Part shown: one piece after another, positions 16,303 through 24,617 of the stretch
Layout: each line of letters begins with the position of its first letter
Position numbering within the stretch: the first letter of the stretch is position 1
NCBI RefSeq assembly: GCF_900099905.1
Contig: NZ_FNEE01000006.1
Span: 242,468-306,467, forward strand
Length of the DNA: 64,000 nucleotides
Direction: 5' to 3'
Source of the DNA: Mesorhizobium muleiense
Lineage (GTDB): Bacteria; Pseudomonadota; Alphaproteobacteria; Rhizobiales; Rhizobiaceae
Position numbers and translations under genes: made by a program
The notes under the pieces: model-generated
Seen by the model: the letters and a program-made list of their open reading frames with translations, nothing else
Databases searched by the model: none
What the model was told of the DNA's origin: nothing

Positions 16303-18477
16303 ATGAACGCCACAATTTCCCTCTCCCGCCGCAGCTTCATCATCGGCGTGGCCGCCTCGGCCGGCGGCTTGTCCCTCGGATTCAACGTGCCGTTCATCAA
16401 GCCGGCACATGCGCAGGGCAGCGAGACTGCGCCGGAAATCAATGCCTGGGTGGTGATCAGGCCCGACGATACAGTGGTCATCCGCATCGCCCGCTCCGAG
16501 ATGGGGCAGGGGACGCTGACCGGCCTGGCGCAACTCGTCGCCGAGGAGCTGAACTGCGACTGGTCCAAGGTCACGACCGAATATCCGTCGCCGGCCCAGA
16601 ACCTGGCGCGCGACCGCGTGTGGGGCAATTTCTCGACCGGCGGCAGCCGCGGCATCCGCGAGTCGCACGAGTATGTGCGCATTGGCGGCGCCGTTGCGCG
16701 CGAGATGCTGATCGCCGCCGCGGCCGCCGAATGGGGCGTGCCGGCCAGCGAATGCACCGCAAGGATGGGCATGGTCACGCACGCAGCGTCGGATCGCGCC
16801 ACCTTTTACGGACAATTGGCTGCCGCCGCCGCGCGAATCACGCCGCCCGCCAATGTCACGCTCAAGGACCCGAAGGATTGGACCATAGCCGGCAAGCCGC
16901 TGCCGCGGCTCGACACGGCCGACAAGCTCAACGGCAGCCAGGTCTACGGCGCCGATCTCAAGCTGCCGAACATGCTCAACGCGGCGATCCGGGCCTGCCC
17001 GTATTTCGGCGGCAAGGTGGAGAGTTTCGACGCGGCGGCGGTGGCAGGCATGCCGGGCGTGCGCACTGTCGTTCAGGTCGACGAGACCGCCGTTGCGGTT
17101 GTCGCCGACACATGGTGGCGGGCGAAGACCGCTCTCGATGCCTTGCCGATCGTCTGGGACGAAGGTCCGAACAGGCAGGTCACCAGCGCCTCGATCGCGG
17201 CGATGCTCGAAGAGGGGCTCGGTGCAAATGACGCCTTCGTCGGCGCCAGGCAAGGTGACGCCGGTGCTGCCCTGTCCGCCGCCGGCCGGACGGTCACGGC
17301 GACCTATGCCTTCCCCTACCAGAACCACGCGACCATGGAGCCGATGAACGCGACGGCGCTCTACACGCCGGAGCGCTGCGAGGTATGGGTGCCGACCCAG
17401 AATGGCGAGGCGAGCCTTGCTGCAGCGGCCGAGGCCGCAGGCCTGCCGGTGCAGCAATGCGAGGTGCACAAGATCCATCTCGGCGGCGGCTTCGGCCGGC
17501 GCGGCAACTTCCAGGACTATGTGCGCCAGGCGGTCAGCATTGCCAGGCAGGTGCCGGGAACGCCGGTAAAGCTCATGTGGTCGCGCGAAGAGGATATGCT
17601 GCACGGCGCCTATCACCCGACCACCCGATGCCGGCTGACGGGCGCGCTCGACGCGGACGGCAACCTGACCGCTCTGCACATGCGCATATCCGGCCAGTCG
17701 ATCCTTGCCGCGGTGCGGCCGCAGGGCATGCAGAACGGCATGGACCCGGTGGTCTTCCAGGGCCTCGTCCTCAGCGGCACGGAAGGCACGCTGGGATATA
17801 CGGTCGACAATCTGCTTGTCGACCATGCCATGCGCAACCCGCCGATCCCGCCAGGTTTTTGGCGCGGCGTCAACCTCAACCAGAACGCGCTTTACGTCGA
17901 GTGTTTCATGGACGAACTCGCCCATGCGGCCGGCGTCGACCCGCTCGCCTTCCGCCGCAAGCTGATGGCCAAACATCCAAAACATCTCGCCGTGCTGGAG
18001 GCGGTCGCCGAACGGATCGGCTGGGACACCCCGGCCGCGGCCGGCGTTCACCGCGGCCTGGCGCAGATCATGGGTTTTGGCAGTTACGTGGCGGCGGCAG
18101 CGGAGGTTTCCGTCACCGACGGGCAACTCAGGATCCATCGCATCGTGGCGGCCACCGACCCGGGTCATGTCGTCAACCCGGCACAGGTCGAGCGGCAGGT
18201 CGAGGGTTCCTTCGTCTATGGCCTTTCCGCCTGCATCTACGGCGAATGCACGGTCAATGGCGGCCGCATGGAGCAGGAAAACTTCGACAGCTACGAGGTC
18301 CTGCGCATGGCCGAAATGCCTGATGTGGAGACGATCATCCTGCCGTCCGGCGGCTTCTGGGGCGGCGTCGGCGAGCCGACCATCGCGGTCGCCGCGCCGG
18401 CCGTCCTCAATGCGATCTTCGCCGCCACCGGAAAACGCATCCGCACGCTGCCGCTGAAGAATCATGACCTCGCCTGA
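16303..18477 (+). CDS. iorB: Molybdopterin-binding large subunit of a periplasmic Mo hydroxylase (IorB type)
   Basis: 724 residues. A Tat signal with SRRSFIIGVAASAGGLSLG indicates export of the folded cofactor enzyme. Mo-site motifs visible are MEPMNATALY, HLGGGFGRRG, PPGFWRGVNLNQN and the catalytic Glu in GGVGEPTIAVAAP. The ATG is preceded by GAGGAG. The family hydroxylates N-heterocycles or aldehydes with water; the substrate cannot be read from sequence. The cytochrome c gene starts within its last 14 bases, so that cytochrome is a likely electron acceptor. The position ahead of fccB/sox genes is unusual. Confidence 0.9.
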   Translation: MNATISLSRRSFIIGVAASAGGLSLGFNVPFIKPAHAQGSETAPEINAWVVIRPDDTVVIRIARSEMGQGTLTGLAQLVAEELNCDWSKVTTEYPSPAQNLARDRVWGNFSTGGSRGIRESHEYVRIGGAVAREMLIAAAAAEWGVPASECTARMGMVTHAASDRATFYGQLAAAAARITPPANVTLKDPKDWTIAGKPLPRLDTADKLNGSQVYGADLKLPNMLNAAIRACPYFGGKVESFDAAAVAGMPGVRTVVQVDETAVAVVADTWWRAKTALDALPIVWDEGPNRQVTSASIAAMLEEGLGANDAFVGARQGDAGAALSAAGRTVTATYAFPYQNHATMEPMNATALYTPERCEVWVPTQNGEASLAAAAEAAGLPVQQCEVHKIHLGGGFGRRGNFQDYVRQAVSIARQVPGTPVKLMWSREEDMLHGAYHPTTRCRLTGALDADGNLTALHMRISGQSILAAVRPQGMQNGMDPVVFQGLVLSGTEGTLGYTVDNLLVDHAMRNPPIPPGFWRGVNLNQNALYVECFMDELAHAAGVDPLAFRRKLMAKHPKHLAVLEAVAERIGWDTPAAAGVHRGLAQIMGFGSYVAAAAEVSVTDGQLRIHRIVAATDPGHVVNPAQVERQVEGSFVYGLSACIYGECTVNGGRMEQENFDSYEVLRMAEMPDVETIILPSGGFWGGVGEPTIAVAAPAVLNAIFAATGKRIRTLPLKNHDLA

Positions 18478-18826
18478 TATGAGGCGCGCGACGAACAGGC
18501 GCGGCGGACCGGCGCTTGCGCCTGTCCTGCTTGCGGCGCCTGTCCTGCTTGCGGCGCTTGCGGCCAGCGCGCCGGCATGGGCCGACGCGGCGTCAGGCGC
18601 CGCGGCATGCACCGGCTGTCACGGGCCGGCGGCGCTCGGCTCAGCCATCCCTTCGCTCGACGGCCATGCGGCAGACGATATCGTCGCCCAGATGCACGCC
18701 TTCCGTTCCGGTGAGCGCAAGGCGACGGTCATGGACCGCATCGCCAGCGGATTTACCGAGGAGGAGACGCGCGCCATCGCCGAATGGCTCGCCAAGCCGG
18801 AGGCGGCACGCCATGCCCAGCCGTAG
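18464..18826 (+). CDS. Monoheme cytochrome c (FccA/SoxE-like)
   Basis: 120 residues with a long hydrophobic signal (Ala/Leu/Val repeats to SAPAWA). One heme site CTGCH and a distal Met in KATVMDRIASGF, then EEETRAIAEWLAK, the class I cytochrome end. It overlaps iorB by 14 bp and the flavoprotein gene by 14 bp. By position it may serve as the heme subunit of the sulfide dehydrogenase encoded next, or as acceptor for the Mo-hydroxylase, or both. A direct 17-bp repeat in the signal codons (CCTGTCCTGCTTGCGGC twice) lengthens the leader. Confidence 0.85.
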   Translation: MTSPDMRRATNRRGGPALAPVLLAAPVLLAALAASAPAWADAASGAAACTGCHGPAALGSAIPSLDGHAADDIVAQMHAFRSGERKATVMDRIASGFTEEETRAIAEWLAKPEAARHAQP

Positions 18827-20075
18827 AGCCCTGATCGGCGGCGTCGCGGCCAGCGTCGCCGCGGCCGTCCTTGCCGCGCCGCAGGTGCGCGCACAGACAC
18901 TGCCCGGCGTGATCGTCGTCGGCGGCGGCTTTGCCGGGGCAAGCTGCGCCCGCGCGCTGAAACGGCTGGATCGCGATCTTGCCGTGACGCTGATCGAGCC
19001 AGAGGCCGCCTATCTGGCCTGCCCGTTCAGCAATGAAGTGCTTGCCGGGCTGCGCGGCATCGAGGCGCAGACCTTCGGCTATGACCAGTTCGGCGACATC
19101 GCGCTGATCCGCAAGCGGGCTGTCGTCGTCGATGCCGAGCGCCGGCGCGTTCGGCTGGAGGATGGTGCCGAGATCGGCTACACCAGGCTGGTGCTGGCGC
19201 CCGGCATCGACCTGCGCTTCGACGCCTTGCCGGGCTACGACGAGGCGGCGACGGCGACCATGCCGCATGCGTGGAAGGCTGGGGCGCAGACGCTGCTGCT
19301 GCGCGACCAGCTCGCGGCGATGCCGGACGGTGGGATCGTCGTCCTCGCGGCGCCAGCCAATCCGTTTCGCTGCCCGCCCGGTCCCTACGAGCGGGCAAGC
19401 CTGATCGCGCATTATCTCAAGACCAGCAAGCCCAGATCCAAGCTGATCATCCTCGACGCCAAGGACGCCTTTTCGAAGCAGCGGCTGTTCGAAGCGGCCT
19501 GGCAGGAGCTCTATCCCGGCTTGATCGAATGGGTGCCGCTGTCGTCGGGCGGCAGGGTGACGGAAGTCGACCCGGCGACAAGGACGCTGGTGACCGAGTT
19601 CGGCGATCACAAGGCCGATGTCGCCAATGTGATCCCGCCGCAGCGTGCGGGCGCGATTGCGCAGTCGGCCGGCATTGCCGACCAGACGGGCTGGTGCCCG
19701 ATCGACCCGGTCAGCTTCGAGTCCCGCCTGCAGCCGGCGATCCACGTCATCGGCGACGCGGCGATCGGCGGGGCGATGCCGAAATCCGCCTTCAGCGCCA
19801 ACGCCCAGGCAAAAGCTTGCGCCGCGGCGGTCGCCGCCCTGGTCAGGGAGCGGCCGCCGGCGCAGCCGAAACTCATCAACACCTGCTACAGCCTGGTCGC
19901 GCCCGGTTATGGCATTTCGATCGCCGGGGTCTACCAGCCGCGTGACGGGCTGCTTGCCGAGGTGGAGGGTGCGGGCGGCACCAGCCCGCTCGAAGCGCCG
20001 CGTTCCGTCCGCGAACTGGAAGCGGCCTATGCGCAGGACTGGTTCCGGACCATCACCAGTGAAGTGTTCGGATGA
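18813..20075 (+). CDS. soxF: FAD subunit of flavocytochrome c sulfide dehydrogenase (FccB/SoxF)
   Basis: 420 residues with a Tat-type signal (SRRALIGGVAASVAAAVL). The FAD dinucleotide motif is VIVVGGGFAGASCARAL. Family landmarks are present: YLACPFSNEVL, the redox Cys of FRCPPGPYERA and its partner in NTCYSLVAPGYGISI, which form the active-site disulfide in FccB, and the FAD tail IGDAAIGGAMPKSAFSAN. The enzyme oxidises sulfide in the periplasm and reduces cytochrome c. It overlaps both neighbours (the cytochrome and soxX). Confidence 0.9.
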   Translation: MPSRRALIGGVAASVAAAVLAAPQVRAQTLPGVIVVGGGFAGASCARALKRLDRDLAVTLIEPEAAYLACPFSNEVLAGLRGIEAQTFGYDQFGDIALIRKRAVVVDAERRRVRLEDGAEIGYTRLVLAPGIDLRFDALPGYDEAATATMPHAWKAGAQTLLLRDQLAAMPDGGIVVLAAPANPFRCPPGPYERASLIAHYLKTSKPRSKLIILDAKDAFSKQRLFEAAWQELYPGLIEWVPLSSGGRVTEVDPATRTLVTEFGDHKADVANVIPPQRAGAIAQSAGIADQTGWCPIDPVSFESRLQPAIHVIGDAAIGGAMPKSAFSANAQAKACAAAVAALVRERPPAQPKLINTCYSLVAPGYGISIAGVYQPRDGLLAEVEGAGGTSPLEAPRSVRELEAAYAQDWFRTITSEVFG

Positions 20076-20542
20076 TGAGGCTGGCTTTTCTGGCTTTTTT
20101 GGGATTGCAGCTTGCGGCCTCGCCCGGTGCCGGCGAGGAGACGGGGTCCTATGAGGAGACGGCGTCTTATGTCGTGACCGGCGATGCGATCATGCAGCCT
20201 CTGGTCGGCGGCAAGGGTGATCCGGCGCGCGGCGCCGCGCTGATCGCGGACCGGCAGCGCAGCCTCTGCACGCTCTGCCACAGCGGGCTGTTTCCCGACG
20301 CGCATCTGCACGGCACGCTGGCGCCCGACCTGACCGGCGTCGGGGCAAGACTTTCGGAAGGCCAGATCCGGCTGCGCGTGGTCGACATGAAGCGGCTCGT
20401 GCCGGACACGATCATGCCTTCCTACTATCGGGTCGCGGATGAGCAAGGCCGACGTGTCGCCGCCGCCTGGCGCGGCAAGCCGATCCTGGGCGGCGCCGAT
20501 ATCGAGGATATCGTCGCCTATCTCACGACGCTGAAGGGGTGA
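20072..20542 (+). CDS. soxX: SoxX, monoheme cytochrome of the SoxAX complex
   Basis: 156 residues with a signal peptide (MMRLAFLAFLGLQLAASPGAG). One heme motif SLCTLCHSG, then APDLTGVGARLSEGQIRLRV, with the distal Met ligand in DTIMPSYYRV, as in SoxX. SoxAX joins thiosulfate to the SoxY cysteine with release of two electrons. It overlaps soxF (4 bp) and soxY. The order X-Y-Z-A matches canonical sox operons. Confidence 0.9.
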   Translation: MMRLAFLAFLGLQLAASPGAGEETGSYEETASYVVTGDAIMQPLVGGKGDPARGAALIADRQRSLCTLCHSGLFPDAHLHGTLAPDLTGVGARLSEGQIRLRVVDMKRLVPDTIMPSYYRVADEQGRRVAAAWRGKPILGGADIEDIVAYLTTLKG

Positions 20543-20544
20543 TC

Positions 20545-21045
20545 ATGCACGAAGACCCGCTTCGAGTTTACGCAGGCCCGGGAGTTTACGCAGGCATGGT
20601 CGGACGGCGGCAGTTTCTTCGGGCCGGCATGACTGGCCTGCTGGCGATCAGCCTGCCGCGCTGGGCCGTTGCCCGCCCGAGCCTCGAGGAAGCGATCCGG
20701 ACCTTTACGGGGGGAGCCAACGTTCTCGACGGCCGCGTCCGGCTCGACCTGCCGCCTCTGGTCGAGAACGGCAACGCGGTCGGGGTCACAATCGTCGCCG
20801 AAAGCCCGATGACCGAAGACGACCATGTCCGGCGCATCGCGGTCTTCAACGAGAAAAACCCGGAGGCGAATGTCGCGGTTTTCCACCTCGGGGCGCGCTC
20901 CGGCCGCGCCATGGTCTCGACGCGGATCCGGCTCGCGACCTCGCAGGTCGTTGTCGCCGTCGCCGAGATGAGCGACGGCAGCTTCTGGTCGAGCCGGGCG
21001 AGCGCCATCGTCACGCTGGCCGCCTGTATCGAGGACCTTTCATAA
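20545..21045 (+). CDS. soxY: SoxY-like sulfur carrier with an atypical C-terminus
   Basis: 166 residues from the ATG at 20545; an overlapping GTG at 20539 and an ATG at 20596 are alternatives. Tat motif GRRQFLRAGMTG. The body matches SoxY (FTGGANVLDGRVRLDLPPLVENG, then VAVFHLGARSGRAMVSTRIRLA). In SoxY the chain normally ends in GGCGG, whose Cys carries the sulfur substrate. Here the end is VTLAACIEDLS: the Cys keeps its place but the flanking glycines are gone and five residues follow. The 13-bp repeat AGTTTACGCAGGC occurs twice in the leader. Partner of SoxZ, 1-bp overlap. Confidence 0.85.
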   Translation: MHEDPLRVYAGPGVYAGMVGRRQFLRAGMTGLLAISLPRWAVARPSLEEAIRTFTGGANVLDGRVRLDLPPLVENGNAVGVTIVAESPMTEDDHVRRIAVFNEKNPEANVAVFHLGARSGRAMVSTRIRLATSQVVVAVAEMSDGSFWSSRASAIVTLAACIEDLS

Positions 21046-21365
21046 TGGCGCGCGCGCTCGTCAATGTGCCGAAAGTGGCCAGGCAGGGCGAAGTCGTCGA
21101 GATCAAGGCGATGATCGCCCATCCGATGGAAACCGGCTATCGTAGCGGCCCGAACGGCTCCAACATCCCCCGCGACATCATCCGCCGTTTCACCTGCACC
21201 TACAACGGCGAGGAGGTGTTTTCGGCCGATCTCTTTCCAGCGGTGTCGGCAAATCCGTTCATTGCCTTCACGCTGGTTGCGACGACGAGCGGCACGATCG
21301 ACTTCACCTGGAGCGACGATGCCGGGAAGACCCAAACGGCGTCGGCTGATATCACGGTGAACTGA
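21045..21365 (+). CDS. soxZ: SoxZ, partner of the SoxY carrier
   Basis: 106 residues with the whole SoxZ domain: VARQGEVVEIKAMIAHPMETG, RDIIRRFTCTYNGEEVF and IDFTWSDDAGKTQTA. No signal peptide, as is usual, since SoxZ is exported bound to Tat-substrate SoxY. Start and stop overlap its neighbours by one base each (TAATG and TGATG type), showing tight coupling with soxY and soxA. Confidence 0.92.
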   Translation: MARALVNVPKVARQGEVVEIKAMIAHPMETGYRSGPNGSNIPRDIIRRFTCTYNGEEVFSADLFPAVSANPFIAFTLVATTSGTIDFTWSDDAGKTQTASADITVN

Positions 21366-22144
21366 TGCATGCGCTCTGGCGGCTTGCAGCCGTCGCTGTC
21401 GCCGCTATTTGCGGCATTGTCTCTGCCGCCGGCATCGAAGACGGCGAGAAGCGCTCCGGCTTCGACTTCATGACGCCGCAGACGCAGGCGCTGCAGGCCG
21501 ACGACATGAGCAACCCCGGCATGCTGTGGGTGCTGCAGGGCGAGCAGCTCTGGCAACAGGCGCAGGGCAGGGCGGATGTCGCCTGCTCCGGCTGCCATGA
21601 CGATGCGCGCCAGACGATGCGCGGCGTTGCCGCGCGCTACCCGGCCTTTGACGCGGCGACGGGCCGGCCGATCGATCTTGCCGGGCGTATCAACTCCTGT
21701 CGAGCGGAGCGGCAGCAGGCCGAGCCGCTGGCGCCGGAGTCCGACGCCTTGCTCGCCCTGACGGCCTATGTGACGCATCAGTCGCGCGGCATGCCAATCA
21801 CGCCGGCGACCGACGCCCGGCTCGCGCCGTTTCGCGACAACGGCCGGCGTCTGTTCCAGAGCCGCATCGGACAGCTCGAGCTCTCCTGCGCCTCCTGCCA
21901 CGACGACAATTGGGGCAAACGGCTCGGCGGCAGTGTCATCCCGCAGGCGCATCCGACCGGCTATCCGCTCTACCGACTGGAGTGGCAGACGGTCGGTTCG
22001 CTGCAGCGGCGCCTGCGCAACTGCATGATCGGGGTCAGAGCCGAGCCCTTCGCATTCGGCGCAGCCGAACTCGTCGACCTGAAGCTCCATCTGACCGAGC
22101 GGGCCCGCGGCCTGCTGATCGAGACGCCGGCCGTGCGGCCGTGA
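21365..22144 (+). CDS. soxA: SoxA, diheme cytochrome of the SoxAX complex
   Basis: 259 residues with a signal peptide (LAAVAVAAICGIVSAAG). Two heme sites, ACSGCHDD and SCASCHDD. The two Cys heme ligands of the family are in place: INSCRAERQQ for the first heme and LRNCMIGVRAEPF for the active-site heme that carries the cysteine persulfide. So SoxA looks catalytically complete. It is the last gene of the cluster; no soxB, soxC or soxD follows. A 234-bp part of this gene is copied with a frameshift at 29469-29702. Confidence 0.92.
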   Translation: MHALWRLAAVAVAAICGIVSAAGIEDGEKRSGFDFMTPQTQALQADDMSNPGMLWVLQGEQLWQQAQGRADVACSGCHDDARQTMRGVAARYPAFDAATGRPIDLAGRINSCRAERQQAEPLAPESDALLALTAYVTHQSRGMPITPATDARLAPFRDNGRRLFQSRIGQLELSCASCHDDNWGKRLGGSVIPQAHPTGYPLYRLEWQTVGSLQRRLRNCMIGVRAEPFAFGAAELVDLKLHLTERARGLLIETPAVRP

Positions 22145-22284
22145 TGCCAGACAGCGGGATGGTTGTTCACCTGCCGCCGACGGACAGTTGATTGGGAATG
22201 CGGCGCTCAGCCGGTAGCCTGAGCTGCGAACTCCCCCGCTCGTGCATTCTGTGCTTGTGGGTCTTCGATCGATCTGCGCCTAGT

Positions 22285-22878
22285 TCAAGTCTTCTTCCAA
22301 TTTTGCAGAAGCGGGCCTTTGCTCCCATAGACGGGATCCTTGCGTGGACGACCTACCTTCCGGATCGTGGCCAGCGCGCCATCATGCTCCTCGTGCATTC
22401 GTCATAGGTCCCAAATGGAGGGTACGCCGACAACCAGAAAATCGTCGGACGCCGAAAGGCATTGGTGCCCGGTGCCGGCCGGAAGAACCGCGACGTCGCC
22501 GGCCTTCAGTGACAGGGTTCGTCCCTTTTTGCCTCCAAACTGGACTTTAGCCGTACCGGCCGCAACCCCGAGCACCTCATGTATTCGTGAATGGTAGTGA
22601 ACGTAGTCGTAGATGGCATTCCGCCAGCTATCCCCCCATCCATTGGCCTCAAAAAGCTCCTCCAAGACGGCTGCGGGATCAAATTCTTCGGGCAGCCTCA
22701 TGGCGCTGCGATAGACGACAAGCGGCCAAAACGGATGATTGGGGACCAGGCCATCATCCTTGAACCAAAACTCATTCGCTTTTCGCCGCCTTACGAGATC
22801 GGTTACTCCTTGCTTGCCCGGTCTTGCGACACCGGTAACCTGCTCGACAGCTTTCTTGGTACTCTGCAGAATGCTCAT
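22285..22878 (-). pseudogene. YjlB-like cupin gene broken by frameshifts
   Basis: From the ATG at 22878 (MSILQSTKKAVEQVTG) the frame runs through LVRRRKANEFWFKDDGLVPN, YDYVHYHSRIHEVLGVAAG and LPAGTGHQCLSASDDFLVVG, typical of YjlB cupins (~165 residues). It then stops early at 22402. The missing end is readable in the other two minus-strand frames: GAYPPFGTYDECTRS, then LATIRKVGRPRKDPVYG and GPLLQNWKKT up to a TGA at 22285. At least two indels are needed to restore it, so it is very probably non-functional. Members are metal-binding cupins of unknown substrate. Confidence 0.75.
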
Positions 22879-23016
22879 GATGTAGCCTGCATTGCTGGTT
22901 GTCAGAGGACGACTCTTCATGCCGATTCAACCGGCTGCATGCCGGGTCGGTTCCGCTACCTTTTGGCCCACGGCAATCCAGCCGGATTTGTTCGATGACC
23001 GCAGGAGATAGTCGGC

Positions 23017-23256
23017 ATGAGTAACGTGGTAACGCTGCATGGTGACAAGCGCTGGAAAGCGGTTCTTGTCTACGGCCACCAGAACGGCCCGATTACGATC
23101 GAACATTATCTTGAAGAGATTTCCGAGCTTCATAACATCATTGAACACGGCCCGGACTGGAACACCCTGATTGCGTGCACGGTGACAATCAACCGTCCTG
23201 ACGGTGGTGAGGAGCAGAACAGCGAGGAAAAGGAGGCGCGCCGTGAACATCGGTGA
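23017..23256 (+). CDS. Small hypothetical protein
   Basis: 79 residues with a good ribosome site (CAGGAGA, 8 bases before ATG). The sequence KRWKAVLVYGHQNGPITIEH and ISELHNIIEHGPDWNTLIACTVTINR looks like a compact alpha/beta domain, followed by a charged tail (EEQNSEEKEARREHR). No known family recognised. It is divergent from the broken YjlB gene and upstream of a LysR gene on the same strand. Confidence 0.5.
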   Translation: MSNVVTLHGDKRWKAVLVYGHQNGPITIEHYLEEISELHNIIEHGPDWNTLIACTVTINRPDGGEEQNSEEKEARREHR

Positions 23257-23274
23257 AATCCGCGGGAAACTATA

Positions 23275-23304
23275 TTGAGTGCTGCCCACGCAAGTAGCAC
23301 TCAA
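23275..23304. terminator. 9-bp inverted repeat after the small hypothetical gene
   Basis: TTGAGTGCT (23275-23283) and AGCACTCAA (23296-23304) are perfect complements with a 12-base loop, 18 bp after the stop. No U tract follows, so it may be a weak terminator or an operator. Confidence 0.35.
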
Positions 23305-23481
23305 GCATCTGAAATCCGGTATCGATTCCTACGGATGTACCCGTCAGACTCGAGGCCCCGAGCACGTGCACAATGTGCTTGCAATCCCTGGCGAGGGCAG
23401 GGCCAGCAATCGAGCGTTCTCGCCTCATGATGAAACCCAAGGCCTTATCGGCTCTCTGTGGCGGTCATTTTTCGGTGCTGA

Positions 23482-23515
23482 TTCATGACAAACCATTCAT
23501 GACAAACCATTCATG
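23482..23515 (+). repeat. 14-bp tandem repeat at the lysR start
   Basis: TTCATGACAAACCA occurs twice in tandem (23482-23509), and a third partial unit TTCATG supplies the lysR start codon. Each unit brings an ATG, so slippage here could change the translation start or a regulator site. Confidence 0.6.
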
Positions 23516-24478
23516 GGCAATCTCATGAGCTTCGATGACCTCGACCTGAATTTGCTGCGCGTGTTCGACGTAATGATGCGCGAAAGAAGTGTCACGCGTA
23601 CGGCATGCGAATTGGGAAGAACGCAATCTGCGATCAGCCACTCCTTGTCCAGGCTGCGGCACCTTTTCGGCGATAAGCTGTTCACGCGCGATGGAGGCGT
23701 TATGAGGCCAACCCCGCGCGCGGTTGAGCTTCTGCCAGACATTTCGGCCGGATTGGCAACGATTCGAGCCTCGATTGATCGCCATCAAACTTTCGATCCC
23801 GCAACCACACGGCGGAACTTTCGTGTCGGCCTCACCGACTACCATGCGATGATAATCATACCACGTCTTCTGCGGGAGTTTTCCAGGCAGGCGCCCGGTG
23901 CCACGTTGAATATTATTCCAGCGAACGGGCTCGATATCCCGTCCTCGGTTCATCTTCGACAGATCGACTGTGCATTGACTGGAGCAGTGATCAAGGATGA
24001 CCCAAGCCTTTTGAAGATCGAACTGGGCCAGGATCGTCTCTTCTGCGCAGTTTGGAGCGGCAGCCAAATCGCAAGTTCGGCGATGTCATTGGAGACATAT
24101 CTGTCAGCGTCTCACTTGCAGGTTTCCGCCGATGGTGTTTCCAGCGGACTTGCGGATGCCGCGCTCAAGGAGCTTGGTTTGCGGCGGAACGTGGTCGCGA
24201 CGATATCGAATTATCTGGCACTTCCGTGGGTTTTGCGAGGCACCGAACTTGTTGCTCATTGTGGTGACGGAATCCTCCAAATCCTTGATAAAGCGAGTGA
24301 AGTGACGCTGCTTTCGCCGCCGCTGCCGATCCCAAATGTGAGCGCGTGGTTGCTCCTTCATCCGCAGATGGCCACGGACCCAGGGACGATCTGGCTCAAA
24401 GAAGTTCTCTCAAACATCTACTCTGAGTCACAGATTAAAAAGAGAGAAATTGTTTCTGAGAGAGAACAGAAGAAATAA
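23513..24478 (+). CDS. LysR-family transcriptional regulator
   Basis: 321 residues (ATG 23513; MSFDDLDL at 23525 is an alternative start). Helix-turn-helix near residues 8-65 (LNLLRVFDVMMRERSVTRTACELGRTQSAISHSLSRLRHLFGDKLF), effector domain from ~95 (FRVGLTDYHAMIIIPRLLREF). The family usually controls the adjacent operon with a small-molecule inducer. It lies 139 bp upstream of the Aap-like transporter on the same strand, so it is a likely regulator of amino-acid uptake and the PatB-like gene. The C-terminus is unusually charged (KKREIVSEREQKK). Confidence 0.88.
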   Translation: MGNLMSFDDLDLNLLRVFDVMMRERSVTRTACELGRTQSAISHSLSRLRHLFGDKLFTRDGGVMRPTPRAVELLPDISAGLATIRASIDRHQTFDPATTRRNFRVGLTDYHAMIIIPRLLREFSRQAPGATLNIIPANGLDIPSSVHLRQIDCALTGAVIKDDPSLLKIELGQDRLFCAVWSGSQIASSAMSLETYLSASHLQVSADGVSSGLADAALKELGLRRNVVATISNYLALPWVLRGTELVAHCGDGILQILDKASEVTLLSPPLPIPNVSAWLLLHPQMATDPGTIWLKEVLSNIYSESQIKKREIVSEREQKK

Positions 24479-24617
24479 ACAGGAGACACACGGCTGAAAC
24501 CATTACGAGTGCAGCCATGTATGAGCAGACCTCATAGTCATCATGACGAGAATGAATTTGACCAATAATGAGGCCTGCGCAACCTTGGTGCTCCACAAAA
24601 AAATAAGGGGAACCAAG

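Noticed and set aside
16225..18612. 795-codon minus-strand frame opposite iorB
   Set aside because: Arg/His-rich translation with no domain; the plus strand has complete Mo-hydroxylase motifs.
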